From: Candidatus Crickella equi | GTDB taxonomy: Bacteria > Bacillota > Clostridia > Peptostreptococcales > Anaerovoracaceae | Length of the DNA stretch: 64,000 nucleotides | NCBI GenBank assembly: GCA_018064755.1 | Contig: JAGHUP010000004.1 | Coordinates: 16,042-80,041 of the forward strand | Reading direction: 5' to 3' | In this document: piece by piece, positions 28,882-37,609 of the stretch | Position numbering within the stretch: the stretch's first letter is position 1 | How the letters are laid out: every line of letters starts with the position of its first letter | Translations under genes and position numbers: made by a program | The notes under the pieces: model-generated | What the model was told of the DNA's origin: nothing | Databases searched by the model: none | What the model saw: the letters and a program-made list of their open reading frames with translations, nothing else

Positions 28882-29270
28882 TGAAGAATTATCCTGAAGT
28901 AAAAGATAGTGATCCGGTATATCCACTCAGATATTCTGAGGCAAAGGATTGGTATAGAGTACCTTATTTTTGTGAGCCTAGTAGACTCAGTTGGCTGAGA
29001 TCACACTCTGATAAGAAATACTACATTCGCCAATTAGATGTTGGCATCTACGAGATAGGTAGCATTCATGGAGGCAAGGTACCTAACGCCAAGAAGATTA
29101 AGGTTGAATGCCCTGACCATCAGTTTGAACTTCTTGAAGCAGTAGACAGCACTACGCTTTTCTGCGGATTGTGTGCTCCCCATAAGTATGTCAAGAATGG
29201 TGAGATTTTAAAGAAGTGCATCAGGCTTGCTGAAAATGGCGCACCACTGCCTTACATACCAGAAGATTAA
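28881..29270 (+). CDS. hypothetical protein
   Basis: Translationally coupled to the preceding ORF; Cys/His residues (CPDHQ...CGLCAPH). Confidence 0.65.
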   Translation: MKNYPEVKDSDPVYPLRYSEAKDWYRVPYFCEPSRLSWLRSHSDKKYYIRQLDVGIYEIGSIHGGKVPNAKKIKVECPDHQFELLEAVDSTTLFCGLCAPHKYVKNGEILKKCIRLAENGAPLPYIPED

Positions 29271-29389
29271 CCCTAGGGGGATGGTAAATCTCTGTGACCT
29301 CTTCTGCCAGGGAACGGCGCGGGGTGACACGCACAAAATCCGGAAACCGAACGGGGGATTAACACGATATTAGATGGAGGATTATTAAT

Positions 29390-30337
29390 ATGAACAATGA
29401 ATTAAGTTATTACTCAATACATAACGATGCTCAGAACATCAATTATGCTTTTAACAGGGTTCTGCGCAAGAAAAATATAGGTAAGGATGATTCGACCTAC
29501 CTGACATTTATCAGGTCAGCAGAGGCTCAATATTATCAACTTCCTGAGGAAAGCAAGAAGGCCTATGATAAGGCTCTAGCAGATGAAAACCTGTTTAGAA
29601 GAATCGGTACTGTGACTGATGTAAGTGTATCGACCGGCAGTGTAATAGTTACAGCAACTGACGGATCAGCTGAAATAGTACCACCTGAAACTGCATTTCC
29701 TGATAACGATGATACTATCAGCGAGAGCACTTTCAACACGCACAAGATTGCAAGTATGTGTAAATTGAATAATGCGTTTGTTCGAGACAAGAATTATGAT
29801 ATTCAGAAATACCTGAGAAACACATTCGCACGCAGATTTGGTAGAAAAGAAGAAGATGTGTTTATCAACGGCGCCGGAACATCTGAGCCTAAGGGCATCC
29901 TCGCATCTGCTGAAATCGGCAGAACTGTTGTTGGCGATGACTTCACCGCCGATGATCTGATTAAGCTCTACTTCTCCCTGGACAAGCATATGCGTAAAAA
30001 TGCTACCTGGGTGATGAGTGATGAAACTTCGCTGAAAGTCAGAACGATGAAAGACGGTGCCGGCAACTACCTGTGGAAAGACGATACAATCCTCGGTAGG
30101 CCTGTGGAGATTTCCAACTATATGGAAGATGCCACAAAGCCGATTGCTTTCGGAGACTTCTCATTCTTCTGGATCATCCAGAGAAGTCCGCTCTCAGTCA
30201 AGGTGTTATCCGAATTGTACTCACTCCAGGATAAGACTGGATATGTAGGCTATGAGACACTAGACGGAAAGCTGATCAGATCCGACGCTATCAAGCTGCT
30301 TTTACTAGAAGAGGAAGAAAACCCTGATAGCGAATAA
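29390..30337 (+). CDS. HK97-family phage major capsid-like protein, shortened N-terminus
   Basis: FARRFGRKEEDVFINGAGTSEPKGIL, ATWVMSDETSLKVRTMKDGAGNYLWKDDTILGRPVEISNYM, YVGYETLDGKLIRSDAIKLL. Confidence 0.85.
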   Translation: MNNELSYYSIHNDAQNINYAFNRVLRKKNIGKDDSTYLTFIRSAEAQYYQLPEESKKAYDKALADENLFRRIGTVTDVSVSTGSVIVTATDGSAEIVPPETAFPDNDDTISESTFNTHKIASMCKLNNAFVRDKNYDIQKYLRNTFARRFGRKEEDVFINGAGTSEPKGILASAEIGRTVVGDDFTADDLIKLYFSLDKHMRKNATWVMSDETSLKVRTMKDGAGNYLWKDDTILGRPVEISNYMEDATKPIAFGDFSFFWIIQRSPLSVKVLSELYSLQDKTGYVGYETLDGKLIRSDAIKLLLLEEEENPDSE

Positions 30338-30463
30338 CAACACGCCTCCTAATTGCTTCATATAGAGAAAGCGAACCCCATACCATTTAGCCTTCTTTCC
30401 GGTATGGGGGTTTTGCTATGCATCTTTCATCAAATATATATGTCAGCCTCAGCGGTTTGACAT

Positions 30464-30637
30464 TTATTCATTTTTATTTTTATTTCTTAAAGAATCAATA
30501 ACCAAAAGAATAGCACAAGTTAATGCAAGCGTAATAAATGCTTCTATTGGCACATTATAACCTTTGTAAATACCAACGCTAATAATTATCGCTGCTATCA
30601 TTACAAGAAACAAATCTCTCCTTGTAGTCTTCTTCAT
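30464..30637 (-). CDS. 57-aa small membrane protein
   Basis: MKKTTRRDLFLVMIAAIIISVGIYKGYNVPIEAFITLALTCAILLVIDSLRNKNKNE; AAAGGAG SD; two TM segments; not in the ORF track. Confidence 0.65.
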   Translation of the reverse strand: MKKTTRRDLFLVMIAAIIISVGIYKGYNVPIEAFITLALTCAILLVIDSLRNKNKNE

Positions 30638-30653
30638 TTTGTGTCTCCTTTGA

Positions 30654-31136
30654 CTATTTGCATTTTAGAACGACAGTCTTCTCATCATCCGATAATGCAT
30701 CTACTTGATGGAAGCCACTGTCACCTTCGGAATTCATTTCAGTTGCCTGACCATCTATATATGTTATTACTATAGTATCATCCTTGAATTCTATCTTTTT
30801 TGAATAGTCATATTTCGCATGATAGCCGTCCTCTTCAAATTCACCACCATGTGTTAATATCATTGTATTCTCATCATTTATATGCCCAGAACACTCGCTC
30901 TTTGCAACATACTGTGGTGAAATGGTTTCCTCGACTGTAACGATGCTATCTGGCTGATCATAACTCTTCAATGATATTGACATCTCATCTCCCCAAGGAG
31001 TCATTCCTAAATATGTCTTTCCGACATACGAACTAATATCATCATTGGTTGCGCTACTGCAGGCACAAAAGCCGAAACATACAATTGCTGAAAATAGTAC
31101 AAGTATTAATTTTTTCATAATGTATATCCTCCGCAA
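30654..31136 (-). CDS. putative lipoprotein
   Basis: Signal peptide and lipobox (CFGFCACSS). Confidence 0.7.
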   Translation of the reverse strand: MRRIYIMKKLILVLFSAIVCFGFCACSSATNDDISSYVGKTYLGMTPWGDEMSISLKSYDQPDSIVTVEETISPQYVAKSECSGHINDENTMILTHGGEFEEDGYHAKYDYSKKIEFKDDTIVITYIDGQATEMNSEGDSGFHQVDALSDDEKTVVLKCK

Positions 31137-31191
31137 ATTCGTATTATTATTGGGAAGATTGTATCATAAATAGAACAATCATTACAACATG

Positions 31192-31869
31192 TTATATGTT
31201 GGCTATTATACCGTCTTCTATACGTATTATTCTTGATGCATATTTTGCTACCTCAAGATCATGAGTCACCATTACAATGGTCATACCTTCCAGATTCAAC
31301 TCCTTAAGCAAATCTAAAACGACAATGGTATTTTCATTATCAAGATTTCCTGTTGGCTCGTCTGCTAGCAAAAACTTAGGATTATTAGAAATTGCTCTAA
31401 GTATGGCAACTCTTTGTTGCTCTCCACCGGATAGATGATTAGGGTGTTTTTTCGCAAGATCTTCCATTCCCAGTTTTGAAAGCAAAGACATTGCTCTGAT
31501 TTCTCGTTCCTTCTTTTTCATTCCATCATAGCCCAGAGGGACAGCAATATTGTCCATAACGGTTAAATCAGTAATAAGGTTATAATTCTGAAATACAAAT
31601 CCGCATTCTGTTCTGCGTATGAAAGCTTTTTCCTTATTCGTCTTCTCTGCAATATTATAACCGTTCAAATAATAGTTTCCTGATGATGGTTCATCCAAAA
31701 GGCCTAGAATATTGAGCAACGTGGACTTCCCACAACCGGAAGTTCCTAGTATGCATACAAAATCTCCTTGCTCCACCTCTAAATCTATTCCTTTTAGAAC
31801 ATCGACTGATACATTATCAACACGATAGTTTTTCCGTATATCATGTAATTTGATCATTGATTTCTCCAC
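31192..31869 (-). CDS. ABC transporter ATP-binding protein (MacB/LolD-like)
   Basis: GTSGCGKST, LSGGEQQRVAILRAI, LLADEPTGNLD. Confidence 0.95.
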   Translation of the reverse strand: MEKSMIKLHDIRKNYRVDNVSVDVLKGIDLEVEQGDFVCILGTSGCGKSTLLNILGLLDEPSSGNYYLNGYNIAEKTNKEKAFIRRTECGFVFQNYNLITDLTVMDNIAVPLGYDGMKKKEREIRAMSLLSKLGMEDLAKKHPNHLSGGEQQRVAILRAISNNPKFLLADEPTGNLDNENTIVVLDLLKELNLEGMTIVMVTHDLEVAKYASRIIRIEDGIIANI

Positions 31870-33017
31870 TAATCTCTTATCATACTTAACACATGATTGC
31901 TGCCAAGTCTATTACACACAGATATGATTGTTATGAGTATAGTCGCAAACACCAATACCAATTCCAGCAAGAAAGACTGAGGGCAGATCCTGGTTAGTAT
32001 ATCGCCAGGCATAATGCCCAGATCAAGCTTAGTTGTTGCTACAATCCCAAGCACACTTCCAAGCAGTAATCCCACAGAATTGATGACTATGATTTCTATA
32101 CTTATCTCAAATCCAAGTTGCGACTTTTCAGCTCCGGCAGCAAGACAAATACCATACGACCTTTTCCGTCTTTCAAACATCACCTGAAAAGCTGACAATT
32201 GTCCTATACAATACATGCATATGAACAATATGCTTCCGCTCTCAATGGTCTTTATAGAACGATCCGTCTTAAACCTAAAACTATCAAGTTCCACCTCAGG
32301 AGATATTATTCGATATCGAAAGCCTCCATTATGCGTATTGCTTAAATAGCTTTCTATTTTTCTTATAGTGAGCTCCTTATTTGGAAGAAGATCAGCTGAC
32401 CATTCTACATGAATACCTGCAGAAGAAATCTCAGCTATATAATCTTCCATATACTCAATAGGAATGATTATACACTCTGAAAATGCAACTTCTTTTTCAC
32501 CGTTGTTTATAACATTGGTTTCTAACGTTTTAGGCATCACTTTCAAACTTATGCCTTTAGGTATCACGCTGTTCAGAACTTCTTGAGGAACTGAGATTTC
32601 AGGTTCCCAATATGCTTGGCTATTATTAAGATCCAGTGCACTGTAATCTATAGCAACCAGGTGAAATTCATAGAAGGTATCATCATATGGTATGAATTGT
32701 GGTATGTCTATATATATGAACGCAGTGTCGTTGCTCAAATTTTGAATTTCATACAGATCGCCCAGAGTAATCGGTATAGTTGAGCGAGTTTGACTATCAT
32801 CTACAGTTATTTCCAGAAGAAGATCCCTAACTTGATTTTCTCTGTATTCTGTTTCTTCTTTCATAGAGAAAAGCAGATTTGAAGAATAAATAAATGCAGA
32901 TATTCCAATTGTAACTTGAGCTACTATCAGAATTGAAATAAGTATATTAGATCGAATTCTACTAAAGGCTCTGTAAAAAGAATATCCGCATTTCATTTTT
33001 TTACTCCTGAGATCCAA
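31869..33017 (-). CDS. FtsX-like ABC transporter permease
   Basis: N-terminal TM, large extracytoplasmic domain, C-terminal TM triplet; overlaps ATPase gene. Confidence 0.75.
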   Translation of the reverse strand: MDLRSKKMKCGYSFYRAFSRIRSNILISILIVAQVTIGISAFIYSSNLLFSMKEETEYRENQVRDLLLEITVDDSQTRSTIPITLGDLYEIQNLSNDTAFIYIDIPQFIPYDDTFYEFHLVAIDYSALDLNNSQAYWEPEISVPQEVLNSVIPKGISLKVMPKTLETNVINNGEKEVAFSECIIIPIEYMEDYIAEISSAGIHVEWSADLLPNKELTIRKIESYLSNTHNGGFRYRIISPEVELDSFRFKTDRSIKTIESGSILFICMYCIGQLSAFQVMFERRKRSYGICLAAGAEKSQLGFEISIEIIVINSVGLLLGSVLGIVATTKLDLGIMPGDILTRICPQSFLLELVLVFATILITIISVCNRLGSNHVLSMIRD

Positions 33018-34116
33018 TAAGTTCCGGAATGCTTCTGTTCTCTGTTTTTCTTATCAAAATATATGAACATATAGTGCAAAGAATGACCGACAACAATAAA
33101 AACATCCCTACAAAGTATCCATCTGTTGAAATTGCACTATCAATCCCTGCGACTTTCGCTAAAGGCATAACAGAAAGGATCACACATATAGCAGCCGGTA
33201 TCACTATAATGATTGAATCTATGATCATTTCTGCATTGATATTTCCGCGTTCGGCACCAAGAGATAACCGCACTCCCACAGTTCTTTTTTCCATCTCTAA
33301 CTTGCCTAGAAGAATGAGACTTTCATTGATCAGGAAGAATGCGATTGCTACTGCGGCTATTGCCAGTCTAAGCAGTCTCCATCTCATTGCATCCTGCATA
33401 GCATTGTTATACAGATCTTCTCCATCTGAGACCGAGATCAGTGATGCAGTCTCTTTCATTCCATCAATCTGATCGGTAATCTTCTGAATGATCGTCTCCT
33501 TATCGGCACCAGATTCCGAAATAATGGTAGCAGATAGCTGAACTCTCTCTATTCCTGAATACAGTTTTTTCATAGTGCTGTAAGGAAGCATCAGGCCATC
33601 ATAACGAGTATTATCTATCAATCCTATGATTGTGATTGGTACATCCTTAATTACAATGGTGTCGTTTATGCCCAAAGAAAGAGCCTCGGCGTCTTTTTTA
33701 CTGATTAAACATACCAATTTTCCTTCCCTATGATCAGATGCAGAAAAGCCCCTTCCGATAACCGATGGCATTGGTCTGTAGTAGTTTTCATCTATGCTTG
33801 TAATAGGCAGATATCGGTCGCTTTGACCGGCAAATGTCTCCTCATAGTGTGCAGAAATAGAGTAGTCACTATCATCACTTATCACTACAGAGTCAAATTC
33901 ATCCGCAAACCAGTCAACGACTACGGCATCCTGCATGCGATCAAAAGTATTAAATGCTACTGTTTGTTCAACATATCTCATATTCGCAAGACATAATGCA
34001 GGCAACAGCAATCCAATATAGAAAGAAATAATAAATATGGCATACTTTCTTTTGTTATAAATTGCTCTGGCTAAGGATTGTTCGCAAACATACCTGAATC
34101 TATTCAACGCATTCAT
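33001..34116 (-). CDS. FtsX-like ABC transporter permease
   Basis: Same architecture; overlaps the downstream gene. Confidence 0.75.
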   Translation of the reverse strand: MNALNRFRYVCEQSLARAIYNKRKYAIFIISFYIGLLLPALCLANMRYVEQTVAFNTFDRMQDAVVVDWFADEFDSVVISDDSDYSISAHYEETFAGQSDRYLPITSIDENYYRPMPSVIGRGFSASDHREGKLVCLISKKDAEALSLGINDTIVIKDVPITIIGLIDNTRYDGLMLPYSTMKKLYSGIERVQLSATIISESGADKETIIQKITDQIDGMKETASLISVSDGEDLYNNAMQDAMRWRLLRLAIAAVAIAFFLINESLILLGKLEMEKRTVGVRLSLGAERGNINAEMIIDSIIIVIPAAICVILSVMPLAKVAGIDSAISTDGYFVGMFLLLSVILCTICSYILIRKTENRSIPELIGSQE

Positions 34117-35128
34117 ATATTTTGATTACTTTTCCAGCCATCGGCATGCAAAGATACAGTTCTCCGTTTTCTCCGCATTCGATCTGTGGAGCTTCTTCAT
34201 ATCTCAGCTCTGAAATAGTCGCAATAGTTCCGACATAATTACCGTCTAAATCGAGCATAAACACCGAAGCGGCTGATCCGGATACTGCAATTATGTTCTT
34301 ATTGGTGATAACAAAATCTACAATGTTAAACCCACACGGAAGATCGCACACTTTTTTCAATTCACCGTTTTCAACATCTAACAGATATTCCGGTCCCGTG
34401 CTTACTGCGCCAATGCTATCATTCTCTTTATCATAGAAAAGTGACATTGAATTTATCGCATATACTTTATCCTCTGATGACTGTACTGGACCAACAAAGT
34501 TTGCGCCATATTGTGAGTGAGTTCCATCGAATGAATACTTGTCGATTACAGAATTCGCGAAAGATAAACCACCAACATATATTCCGCTTTTGTTTACCGC
34601 TATGGTTTGAGGCTTGTAAATTGGATCATTATTATCTAATGAGATATAATCCTTATAATTTAATTCTGTGTCAAAAATCTGAACTCTTTTGTTACTGGTA
34701 TCAAGTACATAAATATTCCCATTTGATGCAACAATCGCAGTAGGAGATAGAAATTCTGAAGAACCGCCTCCCGACGTTCCGATGCTCTTTACTATCTTTC
34801 CATCGCCCGAAAATTTGATAACGCAGTTGTTTTCAGAGTCAGTTAAGAGAATTTCATCATCAAGAATAGCGATCCCGCCCGGGCTTTTAATATCCTTGAA
34901 CGATAATTCTGCTACTGTGTACCTGCTAAGGAATACATCATTTAGGGTTTGTAAATCGTCAGCCAATACTTCTTCAGAGTCTTCTTCATATACCTGCAGA
35001 ACTTCATCTGCTGACTCTATCATCCGCTTATATGATTCACTTGACTTATTCTGACAACCGGTCAAAACCAGAATGCACAAGAGTGCTACAACACAGTTTA
35101 ATCGCCTACTCACAATAGCCCTCCACAT
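34100..35128 (-). CDS. NHL/6-bladed beta-propeller lipoprotein
   Basis: Lipobox LVLTGCQ; repeats ILLTDSENNCVIKFSGDGKIVKSIG, NIYVLDTSNKRVQIFD. Confidence 0.8.
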   Translation of the reverse strand: MWRAIVSRRLNCVVALLCILVLTGCQNKSSESYKRMIESADEVLQVYEEDSEEVLADDLQTLNDVFLSRYTVAELSFKDIKSPGGIAILDDEILLTDSENNCVIKFSGDGKIVKSIGTSGGGSSEFLSPTAIVASNGNIYVLDTSNKRVQIFDTELNYKDYISLDNNDPIYKPQTIAVNKSGIYVGGLSFANSVIDKYSFDGTHSQYGANFVGPVQSSEDKVYAINSMSLFYDKENDSIGAVSTGPEYLLDVENGELKKVCDLPCGFNIVDFVITNKNIIAVSGSAASVFMLDLDGNYVGTIATISELRYEEAPQIECGENGELYLCMPMAGKVIKIYECVE

Positions 35129-35132
35129 ATGT

Positions 35133-35933
35133 TTATTTAATATATAACTGACTGTATAGTTCGTTAGATCTTTTCACTGCGCGATTAATCGCATTCTCAT
35201 TCTCCGCATATGCTGATTCTATGTCGAATTCAGAAGAAGTAGTAGTTTGAGCGATGCATTCCTTTCCGTCTATTACTATCGGTTTTTCTTGCACGATTTT
35301 GCCTGAGCTTGACTTCTCTGTGTTTTCACTAAAATAGATATGTGTCTTATTCTCGAAGGTAACAACATTTATTGAATAGTCATCACCTTTATCAGGCTGT
35401 ATTACAGCTATAACCATCTTGAACGGCTCTTCATAATCAAGATGAAGACTGGAGAACTTAGGAAATGTCGTCCAGGTTATCCTATATTGGATACCGTCTT
35501 CATCTTTGAACATATCATACATTTCTGATTCCTCAGGATGTTTTTCAGCAATAAATCCATTCTCTCTGATCGCATTATTGTATTTACTCTCGGCCTGCGT
35601 TCTCACCTGATAATAGCGTATCGCATAGAATGTAAATGCCAAAGCGAATAAAACCAGTATTGTAATGGCTAGTTTAATCATCTTGGCATACCATCTTCCG
35701 TTCTTCTGGTATTTTGAAATATCGCTGACCATCTTTTTATCGCCTTTCAGCAATGTATCTAATGAAACACCAAACTCATCACTAATACACACCAATGTTT
35801 CAAGGTCGGGGTATGTCTTTCCATTCTCCCAATTTGATACCGTTTGATGCGTAACACAGAACTTTTCTGCGAAGTCTTCCTGTGTCATCTTATTATCTCT
35901 TCTTATTTCAATGAGCTTTTTACCCAGTTCCAT
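35133..35933 (-). CDS. membrane-anchored XRE-family regulator
   Basis: N-terminal HTH (MTQEDFAEKFCVTHQTVSNWENGK), central TM, C-terminal extracytoplasmic part; start at MELGKK with GGAGG SD. Confidence 0.8.
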   Translation of the reverse strand: MELGKKLIEIRRDNKMTQEDFAEKFCVTHQTVSNWENGKTYPDLETLVCISDEFGVSLDTLLKGDKKMVSDISKYQKNGRWYAKMIKLAITILVLFALAFTFYAIRYYQVRTQAESKYNNAIRENGFIAEKHPEESEMYDMFKDEDGIQYRITWTTFPKFSSLHLDYEEPFKMVIAVIQPDKGDDYSINVVTFENKTHIYFSENTEKSSSGKIVQEKPIVIDGKECIAQTTTSSEFDIESAYAENENAINRAVKRSNELYSQLYIK

Positions 35934-36177
35934 AAAGTCCTCCAGAATCATAATTCTTGGTTTAAGTTTAATGTCATTACACACATATAGCCAGCAAAGA
36001 TTATTTGCAAACGCAGTAAATGCATGTGAGAACTATTTGCAACGTAATAGCGCAGAGAAGATTAAGAAAAGTAATATGAATAATGGATTTTTCGGAAACT
36101 GATGGATAAATATGGATAAATTGGCATTTTTCAACACATCTTCATTTAAAATCATGTATTTCCAAAAAATAAAAAAC

Positions 36178-36210
36178 CGCTGTAGCCTTGTATTTTCAAA
36201 GCTTACAGCG
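36178..36210 (-). terminator. hairpin terminator downstream of the intact tRNA-fMet (supplied by element 1)
   Basis: CGCTGTA...TACAGCG stem, T-rich on the minus strand. Confidence 0.6.
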
Positions 36211-36220
36211 TTTCTTCCTT

Positions 36221-36296
<76 letters not shown>

Positions 36297-36325
36297 ACAT
36301 CATATTAATAAAAATGGTACCTTGT

Positions 36326-36412
36326 TGGTACCGGAGACCGGACTCGAACCGGTACAGTATTTCTACCGGGGGATTTTAAGTCCCCTGCGTCTACCAATTC
36401 CGCCACTCCGGC
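36326..36412 (-). tRNA. tRNA-Leu (TAA)
   Basis: GCCGGAG...CTCCGGTACCA, anticodon TAA, long variable arm. Confidence 0.94.
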
Positions 36413-36430
36413 ATATCGTTTCTTAAAAAA

Positions 36431-36505
36431 TGGCTCCGAGGGTGGGGCTCGAACCCACAACCTACCGGTTAACAGCCGGTTGCTCTGCCATTGAGCTACC
36501 TCGGA
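36431..36505 (-). tRNA. tRNA-Asn (GTT)
   Basis: TCCGAGG...CCTCGGAGCCA, anticodon GTT. Confidence 0.94.
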
Positions 36506-36562
36506 ACATCTTTCTTATTGCGACTTGTTTAGTATAGTCGATTAGAAAGATAATGTCAAGTG

Positions 36563-37609
36563 TTAGAACGTCTTTTCTTCAGCAATATTATTCATTACTA
36601 CCTGAATCTTATTGCTATACTTCTGAACGTTCTCTTCATCACCAATAGCCTGATATAACTGAATCAGTTCCTTCATTATATCGGTATTGCTAGGTGTGAA
36701 TGTTAGAGCTTTCTTGAATCTACTGATAGCTTCTTCAGTATTGCCAAGGCCCTCCTCAGCGATACCCAAGTGATACCACATTGGCCACCACAGTTCGTAA
36801 GGTCCTTCCATGTATTTCTCAAGAAGGTTCTTGCCGCCCTGATAGTCTCCGCTCATTATTCTATTGCAACCCTGTTCAATAATAACAGGATCATTGAGTT
36901 TGTCCAGCATCTCCTCAATTTCATTCAGCATCTCATCGCTGGCAGCATCTTCCCCTGCCGCTTCTGCATGAAGTTTGCAGAACGTAACCCATGTGAGCTG
37001 TGCCTTAGTATAGAGTCCCAAATTAAGATAAGCATATCCCAGGAAGTAATATCCCATATCGAATTCAGGATGCAACATTGTTAAGAGCTCAAATGACTCC
37101 ATCGACTCTGCTTTGAAGCTTCCGATATACTCTTCAGCCATCTTGGCCTTCTCGCCAGTTTCTTCGCAGCTTTCTTCAGCTTCCTTCTCATAGGCTTCTT
37201 TGCACGCGCGTGCATAGAGGAAGAGCGCTGCAGTTGAATTCTTATCAATTGCTAGAGCCGCTCTAAAAAACATGCAAGCAACTTCAAATTCACCTACATC
37301 AGCAGCCTTGGCACCCTCAGAGATTAGCATCTTAACTGCTTCTTCTCCAGCCACATGCTTAATATATTCAATATACTTGTCAGCATAAGGATAATTGGCA
37401 TCACCGCCAATTACCTTAGCCATATTCAGTGCAATACTAAGTGTTGACAGCTCACCGTCTTCACCTGGATTTACAGGCACAGGAACACCACCAATGATGC
37501 CCTTAACTCCTGCCTTCTCAAGGTAATCATCGGAGAGCTCATCGAAAAGCATGCTCATATTGAGCATGCTCAGGTACTTGGATATGCGATCTTCAGTATT
37601 AGGCTTCAA
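36563..37609 (-). CDS. TPR-repeat protein
   Basis: Multiple TPR-like repeats (LWWPMWYHLGIAEEGLGNTEEAISRFKKALTFTP). Confidence 0.75.
   Translation of the reverse strand: MKPNTEDRISKYLSMLNMSMLFDELSDDYLEKAGVKGIIGGVPVPVNPGEDGELSTLSIALNMAKVIGGDANYPYADKYIEYIKHVAGEEAVKMLISEGAKAADVGEFEVACMFFRAALAIDKNSTAALFLYARACKEAYEKEAEESCEETGEKAKMAEEYIGSFKAESMESFELLTMLHPEFDMGYYFLGYAYLNLGLYTKAQLTWVTFCKLHAEAAGEDAASDEMLNEIEEMLDKLNDPVIIEQGCNRIMSGDYQGGKNLLEKYMEGPYELWWPMWYHLGIAEEGLGNTEEAISRFKKALTFTPSNTDIMKELIQLYQAIGDEENVQKYSNKIQVVMNNIAEEKTF

Larger units (their letters stand above)
22593..36218. mobile_element. Element 1: satellite-like integrative element in tRNA-fMet
   Basis: Bounded by att copies B and C; integrase, repressor, excisionase, primase-helicase and capsid-like genes; terminal arm-like repeats 22815-22834 and 36100-36119. 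Confidence 0.88.
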
